Source: Bacteroidales bacterium (lineage in GTDB: Bacteria; Bacteroidota; Bacteroidia; Bacteroidales; UBA932). Taken from it: a DNA stretch of 8,140 nt. Positions 4,409-8,140 of the stretch are shown in pieces. A program made the translations under genes and the position numbers. The notes under the pieces were generated by a model that did no database searches, was not told where the DNA came from, and saw nothing but the letters and a program-made list of their open reading frames with translations. The stretch spans positions 1-8,140 of the forward strand of contig JAILDI010000075.1 of NCBI GenBank assembly GCA_024689525.1, read 5' to 3'. Within the stretch, counting starts at the first letter, position 1; each line of letters opens with the position of its first letter.

Positions 4409-6057
4409 TGAAATCACGCATCATCGCCATAGCCGCACTCGCAGCGGCGGTCCTTTCATCCTGTGTGAAGATCGACGGCAGGATGGGCTCGGGCCTTGTG
4501 GACAGCAGCCTCAAATACGACACATACACGGAGGAATTCCTCCTGGAGAACCTGGAAATGAGGATGGCCGACAATCTCTCCGGCTATTCGGACACCAGGA
4601 TCGCCATCGGCGCCATCAGGGATGATGTATTCGGCCTCACCACCCGCTCATCGGCCTTCACCCTGATTCCGGCCTTCGACACGCTGGACCTGGGCAAGAA
4701 CCCCAAGCCGGTGAAGTTCGACATCCACTTTGCGGCCGACAGTATTTCCTGTGCCGATGCGTCCCAGATGCACATCCTGCAGAACATCAACGTGTACGCC
4801 CTGTCCAAGCCCCTCAGCTCCAAATCGCTGGAGAGCGGCACCAACAAGGACATCGACTATCTGCCCGCACGCATCTCCAAGGGCGTTCCCGTGTACAACG
4901 GCACAGACTCACTATCGTTCGAGTTCACCAAGGCATACGCCCAGGAGTATCTGGACAAGATCATCCCCCTGCAGAACGCGGATCATAAGATCTCCTCATA
5001 CGAAGATTACGTGAACGCCCTCCCGGGCATCTACATCACCGTAGACCCGCCCGCAGGCAACGGCGGCCGCATCAACATGTTCCAGCTGTCCTGCCTGTCG
5101 GTTAGCGATGGCCAGTACTACCGAAACGGCAACGTGGCCCTGTTTACCATCAACTCGGAGTATAACGGCGTGCGCAAGGATACTACCTTCCTGTTCATCC
5201 CCGGTGAACCCACCTTCTACTACGAACAGGACTACATCACCAACAACACCAAGTTCTACCAGTACGCCTTCAACCACACCACGCACGAGACCGGCAGCAA
5301 AGCAGGCCAGGCGGGTGCATATGCGTACATTGAGGGCGGCGGCGGTCTCAAGCCCGTGGTGCTCGCAAGCGAACTCCGCGAGAAGGCCCTGAACATAATC
5401 AGCCAGAAGGGAGACCCGGAAAAGACCATCATCAACCACGCTACAGTCTACATGCCCTTCGAAGTCGAAGGCGGCAATTACGATGCGCTGGACTATTTCC
5501 CCACCGTCATCAGCCCCACCTGCATGATACAGACGGACACCTCCGTAACATTCGCGGGCCTCAGCGACGCATCGGCGGAGACTGAGAACCAGGGCGACAT
5601 CGACAGGTCCACCCTCACCTACAGGCCGGACATCACCCACCACTTCCAGGAAATCATCAGGCTCAAGGACCTGGACAAACTGTCCAAGTACGACATCTGG
5701 TTCCTCACCGTGCACACGGAAACCGTGGAATCTTCCAGCGGCTACAGCCAGGAATACCTGCAGCAGCTGGCCTATGCCCAGTACTACAACAGCCTGTACG
5801 GCGGATATGGCGGATATGGCGGCTATGGCTATGGTTACGGCTACGGATATGGCGGTTACGGTGGCTACGGCGGATATTCCAACTACTACAACTATATGAT
5901 ATATGCCCAGATGATGGGCGCCGCCTCCAGCAGCAAGACCACCACGACCCAGGAACTGGACAAGGACCGCTACTACTGCGGAATACTCAACGGACCGGCC
6001 ACAAGCAAGGACCGCAAGCCCTACGTGAAGATTACGTTCTCGGTGCCCAAGAAGTAG
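4408..6057 (+). CDS. DUF4270 family lipoprotein
   Basis: This is a 549-residue predicted lipoprotein. The leader MKSRIIAIAALAAAVLSSC ends in the lipobox LSSC with Cys19 as the acylation site, implying export and membrane anchoring. The overall pattern (DSSLKYDTYTEEF after the leader, many beta-type segments, C-terminal PYVKITFSVPKK) fits DUF4270, a Bacteroidota family of unknown function. I chose the ATG at 4408 because it overlaps the upstream TAA (TAATG) and gives the lipoprotein signal; an in-frame start at 4306 would add 34 Arg/Pro-rich residues in front of the signal. Residues 464-490 are an uninterrupted Gly-Tyr tract followed by a Tyr/Asn/Met-rich stretch. Overlap with the GlgA-like gene suggests coupled expression, but the two products should lie in different compartments. 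Confidence 0.85.
   Translation: MKSRIIAIAALAAAVLSSCVKIDGRMGSGLVDSSLKYDTYTEEFLLENLEMRMADNLSGYSDTRIAIGAIRDDVFGLTTRSSAFTLIPAFDTLDLGKNPKPVKFDIHFAADSISCADASQMHILQNINVYALSKPLSSKSLESGTNKDIDYLPARISKGVPVYNGTDSLSFEFTKAYAQEYLDKIIPLQNADHKISSYEDYVNALPGIYITVDPPAGNGGRINMFQLSCLSVSDGQYYRNGNVALFTINSEYNGVRKDTTFLFIPGEPTFYYEQDYITNNTKFYQYAFNHTTHETGSKAGQAGAYAYIEGGGGLKPVVLASELREKALNIISQKGDPEKTIINHATVYMPFEVEGGNYDALDYFPTVISPTCMIQTDTSVTFAGLSDASAETENQGDIDRSTLTYRPDITHHFQEIIRLKDLDKLSKYDIWFLTVHTETVESSSGYSQEYLQQLAYAQYYNSLYGGYGGYGGYGYGYGYGYGGYGGYGGYSNYYNYMIYAQMMGAASSSKTTTTQELDKDRYYCGILNGPATSKDRKPYVKITFSVPKK
5797..5877 (+). repeat. Gly-Tyr codon repeat in the DUF4270 gene
   Basis: Twenty-seven codons encode only Gly and Tyr: three YGG units, four YG units, three YGG units and a final Tyr, an almost mirror-symmetric arrangement. 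Codons alternate among TAC/TAT and GGC/GGA/GGT, so the DNA repeat is imperfect, suggesting selection at the protein level or an old expansion. Confidence 0.85.
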
Positions 6058-6062
6058 GCACG

Positions 6063-6103
6063 GCGGCTTTGGCAAAGTCTTTGCTAATATACCGGACAGC
6101 CGC
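6063..6103 (+). promoter_or_regulatory. Nested inverted repeats before the DUF4294 gene
   Basis: In the 56-bp gap after the DUF4270 stop, GCGGCT (6063-6068) can pair with AGCCGC (6098-6103). Inside this lies GCAAAG-T-CTTTGC (6072-6084), a second perfect dyad. The structure ends 10 bp before the ATG at 6114. I see no T-run for termination and no full TAnnTTTG box, so it may be a leader structure of a continuing transcript. Its significance is uncertain. Confidence 0.35.
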
Positions 6104-6113
6104 ACGAGAATGT

Positions 6114-6854
6114 ATGAAAAAACTCGCAATAATATTCCTATTAATTATCGCATCCGCGCCCGCGTGGAGCCAGACTCACGTTACACGCGCGATGGACGCT
6201 GCGCGTGCCCGTGAAGAGGCCCGCGCCAGGGAGGAATATTTCCGCGAGCAGGGCCGGGAACTCAACCGTCTCAATCTGATGGCCTATAAGGTGGAGAACG
6301 GAGATACCGTCTTCATCGACAGCATCGACCCCTGCTGGTGCTTCGGCCACCCCAAGAATGCGCGCAAGGACTGGCGCAAATACTACAAGCTGGTTTACCG
6401 TTTCGCCAGGGTATATCCCCTGGCGCTGGCATCGGGCCGTCTGCAGGAAATCGTGGACAGCACTATCGCGGCCGATAATATGGGCGCCCTCAAGAAGGAC
6501 CGCTACATCGCATCGGTGCAGGAAGAACTGTTCAAGGACTTCGAGAAGACGATGCGCAAGATGACCATCAACGAGGGTACGGTGCTCCTCAAGCTCATCG
6601 ACAGGGAAACCGGACAGTCGTCCTACTCCATAATCAAGCAATACAAGAACGGCGTCGCGGCCGGCTTCTGGCAGGGCATTGCCAAGCTGTTCGACAACGA
6701 CCTCAAATCCCAGTACGACCCGGAAGGGGAGGACAAGGACCTGGAGGAACTGGTGCTGGCCTGGGAGGACGGAACCTTCCCCAACCTGTACTATTCGATA
6801 TTCTTCGAAGCACCTCCGGAGATGCCGGTCCCGGACAAATACCTTAAAAAATAG
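6114..6854 (+). CDS. DUF4294 family exported protein
   Basis: This 246-residue protein starts with a cleavable signal peptide (MKKLAIIFLLIIASAPAWSQ, probable cut near residue 19 or 20), followed by an Ala/Arg/Glu-rich probably helical stretch (about 24-50). The rest matches DUF4294, known mainly from Bacteroidota: KYYKLVYRFARVYPLA (85-100), basic helices around residues 120-155, then LLKLIDRETGQSSY (158-171) and a C-terminal QYDPEGEDKDLEELV. No enzymatic motif is recognised and the function of the family is unknown; a periplasmic location is inferred. I chose the ATG at 6114 rather than an in-frame TTG at 6069 because it places the lysines and hydrophobic core at the N-terminus. It lies 56 bp after the DUF4270 gene and may share its transcript. 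Confidence 0.85.
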   Translation: MKKLAIIFLLIIASAPAWSQTHVTRAMDAARAREEARAREEYFREQGRELNRLNLMAYKVENGDTVFIDSIDPCWCFGHPKNARKDWRKYYKLVYRFARVYPLALASGRLQEIVDSTIAADNMGALKKDRYIASVQEELFKDFEKTMRKMTINEGTVLLKLIDRETGQSSYSIIKQYKNGVAAGFWQGIAKLFDNDLKSQYDPEGEDKDLEELVLAWEDGTFPNLYYSIFFEAPPEMPVPDKYLKK

Positions 6855-6858
6855 ATTC

Positions 6859-6891
6859 TTGACACAATGTGCCAGGAATTTGCTATATTTG
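6859..6891 (+). promoter_or_regulatory. Promoter of the WG-repeat gene
   Basis: TATATTTG (6884-6891) is a full match to the Bacteroidales -7 box, and TTG (6859-6861) is a candidate -33 element with a 22-bp spacer, slightly longer than usual. The -7 box ends 25 nt before the ATG at 6917. It suggests the WG gene starts its own transcript. No terminator is visible after the DUF4294 stop. Confidence 0.6.
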
Positions 6892-6916
6892 CGATTACAT
6901 TAATAAGCCATACATA

Positions 6917-8140
6917 ATGAAGCGCTTCCTAATCTCAATTCTGGCACTCCTGTGCATCGTGGGCGAATCCTACGCCCAGATTCCCGAACTGAAACCTGTC
7001 AAAGACCTGGAAGACGTCCTTAATCCCGCAGAGAAAAAGGGCAAATGGGGTTATGCCAATAACTCCGGCAAAATGATAATCAAGGCCGTATTCGAGGCGG
7101 CCGACCCGTTCGAAGCCGTAGTATCTGCCGATGGAACCATAATGGACGTGGCCCGCATCAAGGCCAACGGCTGCTGGGGCTACATCACCCGGGAGAACGT
7201 ATATCTGATCGAACCGGTTTACGACACCGTGAGCCATTTCGACCGTTTCGCCACCGTGGTAGCCAAATCCGGCCCCTTCAGCGCCCTCATCGGCGTGCGC
7301 ACGGCCACCAGCGCCAAGCTGAACATCCCCGTCCTGGCCAGCAACATCCTCCAGCTGAACCTCACCGAAATCGGGGAATTCATGGACAACGGCCTGGCCC
7401 TGGCCTACAAGGCCGGCAAATGCGGCATGCTCGACTACAAGGGCAACTGGGCCATCCCCTGCCGCTATGACGCAATGGAAATCAATGCCGATGGCGGCTA
7501 CGACGTGGTATTCGAAGGCAAATGCGGCGTTCTCAAGGCCGATGGCGCCATCCTCGTGGAGCCCCTTTACGATTCCATCGTCAAGGATGCTTCCCTCGGC
7601 GGCTACAGAGTGATGAAAGACGGCCTCCAGGGCATAGTGGGCGAGGACGGCCACCGCATCGCCCCTCCCATCTATGAAAACATAAATGCCGATCCGGCCC
7701 TCGGCCTGGTGGTGGTGAAAAACGGCCTCCTGGGCCTTCTGTCGGCCGATGGAAGGATCCTTCTGGACACCGCATATTCCAGCATCTCGCCTTGCGGAAG
7801 CGTGGGCTATGTCGTGGTCAAGGACGGCATGAACGGCGTAGTCGCCCGTGGCGACGAACTCGTCCTGGACTTCGGCCCCTGGACTGCCGATGCCGCCGCG
7901 CTCTTCGAAAAATACACCTCGGTGAAATGGCTCGACGTCCTGAAACTCTTCCTCGTGGGCAGCGAAGAGGGCCATGGACTGGTCGATGACATCGGCGAGC
8001 TGGTCATAAGCCCCAAATACGACGACATCATCAAGCTCTCCCGCGGCTTCCTTGTGGCCAAGGGCGACCAGAGGGCCATCGTAGAGGCCGTGGACAACTT
8101 CATCATCGGCCTCGGAACCTGGCAGGCCAATCCCGAATAC
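6917..8140 (+). CDS. Secreted WG-repeat protein (3' truncated by window)
   Basis: The frame is open for 408 codons from the ATG at 6917 to the window edge with no stop. A signal peptide (MKRFLISILALLCIVGESYA, cleavage probably before Gln21) implies export. The mature part is a tandem array of WG-type beta repeats: GKWGYANNSGK (42-52), GCWGYI (85-90), GKCGMLDYKG (167-176), GKCGVLKADG (201-210), GLQGIVGEDG (236-245), GLLGLLSADG (270-279) and GMNGVVARGD (304-313), with at least one more before the edge. Only two units keep Trp-Gly; the others have Cys, Gln, Leu or Asn there. Such repeats are often followed by a Tyr-Asp/Glu-rich turn, visible here as EPVYD, CRYDA, EPLYD, PPIYE and SPKYDD. A binding or scaffold role is usual to suggest, but nothing here identifies a ligand. 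Its own promoter precedes it. Confidence 0.85.
   Translation, partial: MKRFLISILALLCIVGESYAQIPELKPVKDLEDVLNPAEKKGKWGYANNSGKMIIKAVFEAADPFEAVVSADGTIMDVARIKANGCWGYITRENVYLIEPVYDTVSHFDRFATVVAKSGPFSALIGVRTATSAKLNIPVLASNILQLNLTEIGEFMDNGLALAYKAGKCGMLDYKGNWAIPCRYDAMEINADGGYDVVFEGKCGVLKADGAILVEPLYDSIVKDASLGGYRVMKDGLQGIVGEDGHRIAPPIYENINADPALGLVVVKNGLLGLLSADGRILLDTAYSSISPCGSVGYVVVKDGMNGVVARGDELVLDFGPWTADAAALFEKYTSVKWLDVLKLFLVGSEEGHGLVDDIGELVISPKYDDIIKLSRGFLVAKGDQRAIVEAVDNFIIGLGTWQANPEY

Noticed and set aside
4996..6129. Minus-strand open frame of 377 codons
   Set aside because: It is antisense to the DUF4270 gene, Val/Ala/Gly-rich, and has no recognisable domain.
6935..7975. Minus-strand open frame of 346 codons
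   Set aside because: It is the shadow of the WG-repeat gene. The plus frame has a promoter, signal peptide and recognisable repeats, although it has no stop within the window.

Overview
The window looks like a chromosomal segment of a Bacteroidales bacterium (Bacteroidota) with G+C-rich coding sequence. The evidence is the gene content (DUF3098, DUF4270, DUF4294 and a glycogen-synthase-like single-domain protein, all families I know mainly from this phylum), the compact ftsX-DUF3098-uppP cluster, and promoters with the Bacteroidales -7 motif TAnnTTTG. I cannot name the genus.

Layout. Positions 1-66 may be the 3' tail of a gene entering from the left. Positions 67-755 hold no credible gene but are packed with inverted repeats. 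At least four different repeat families occur there, each as a doublet: two related hairpins (149-180, 219-254), two 76-bp units bounded by ACACATA-N-TATGTGT palindromes (271-346, 378-453), two GCACTT...AAGTGC hairpins (517-552, 569-604) and two GAAGGT...ACCTTC hairpins (618-645, 669-698). A G-tract cluster follows (728-755), against the stop codon of the next gene. Positions 756-3498 form a tightly coupled leftward operon for envelope biogenesis and division: ftsX, a DUF3098 membrane protein, uppP and an lpxH-like phosphoesterase. Neighbouring genes overlap by 1 or 4 bp or abut directly.

A short divergent promoter region (3499-3586) separates this operon from a rightward set: a GlgA-like N-terminal-domain protein, a DUF4270 lipoprotein overlapping it by 1 bp, a DUF4294 exported protein, and, from its own promoter, a secreted WG-repeat protein that runs off the right edge.

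Functionally, the left operon joins septal peptidoglycan control (FtsX), recycling of the undecaprenyl carrier (UppP) and lipid A synthesis (LpxH). The right set makes one presumably cytoplasmic protein with a degenerate glycosyltransferase fold and three exported proteins of unknown role. Most genes are ordinary for the phylum. The parts worth a second look are the doublet hairpin array, a dispersed-repeat-like insert translated in frame inside UppP, a proline/threonine repeat in LpxH, a Gly-Tyr tract in the lipoprotein, and the missing active-site motifs in the GlgA-like protein. I saw no complete mobile element, CRISPR array, tRNA or rRNA.
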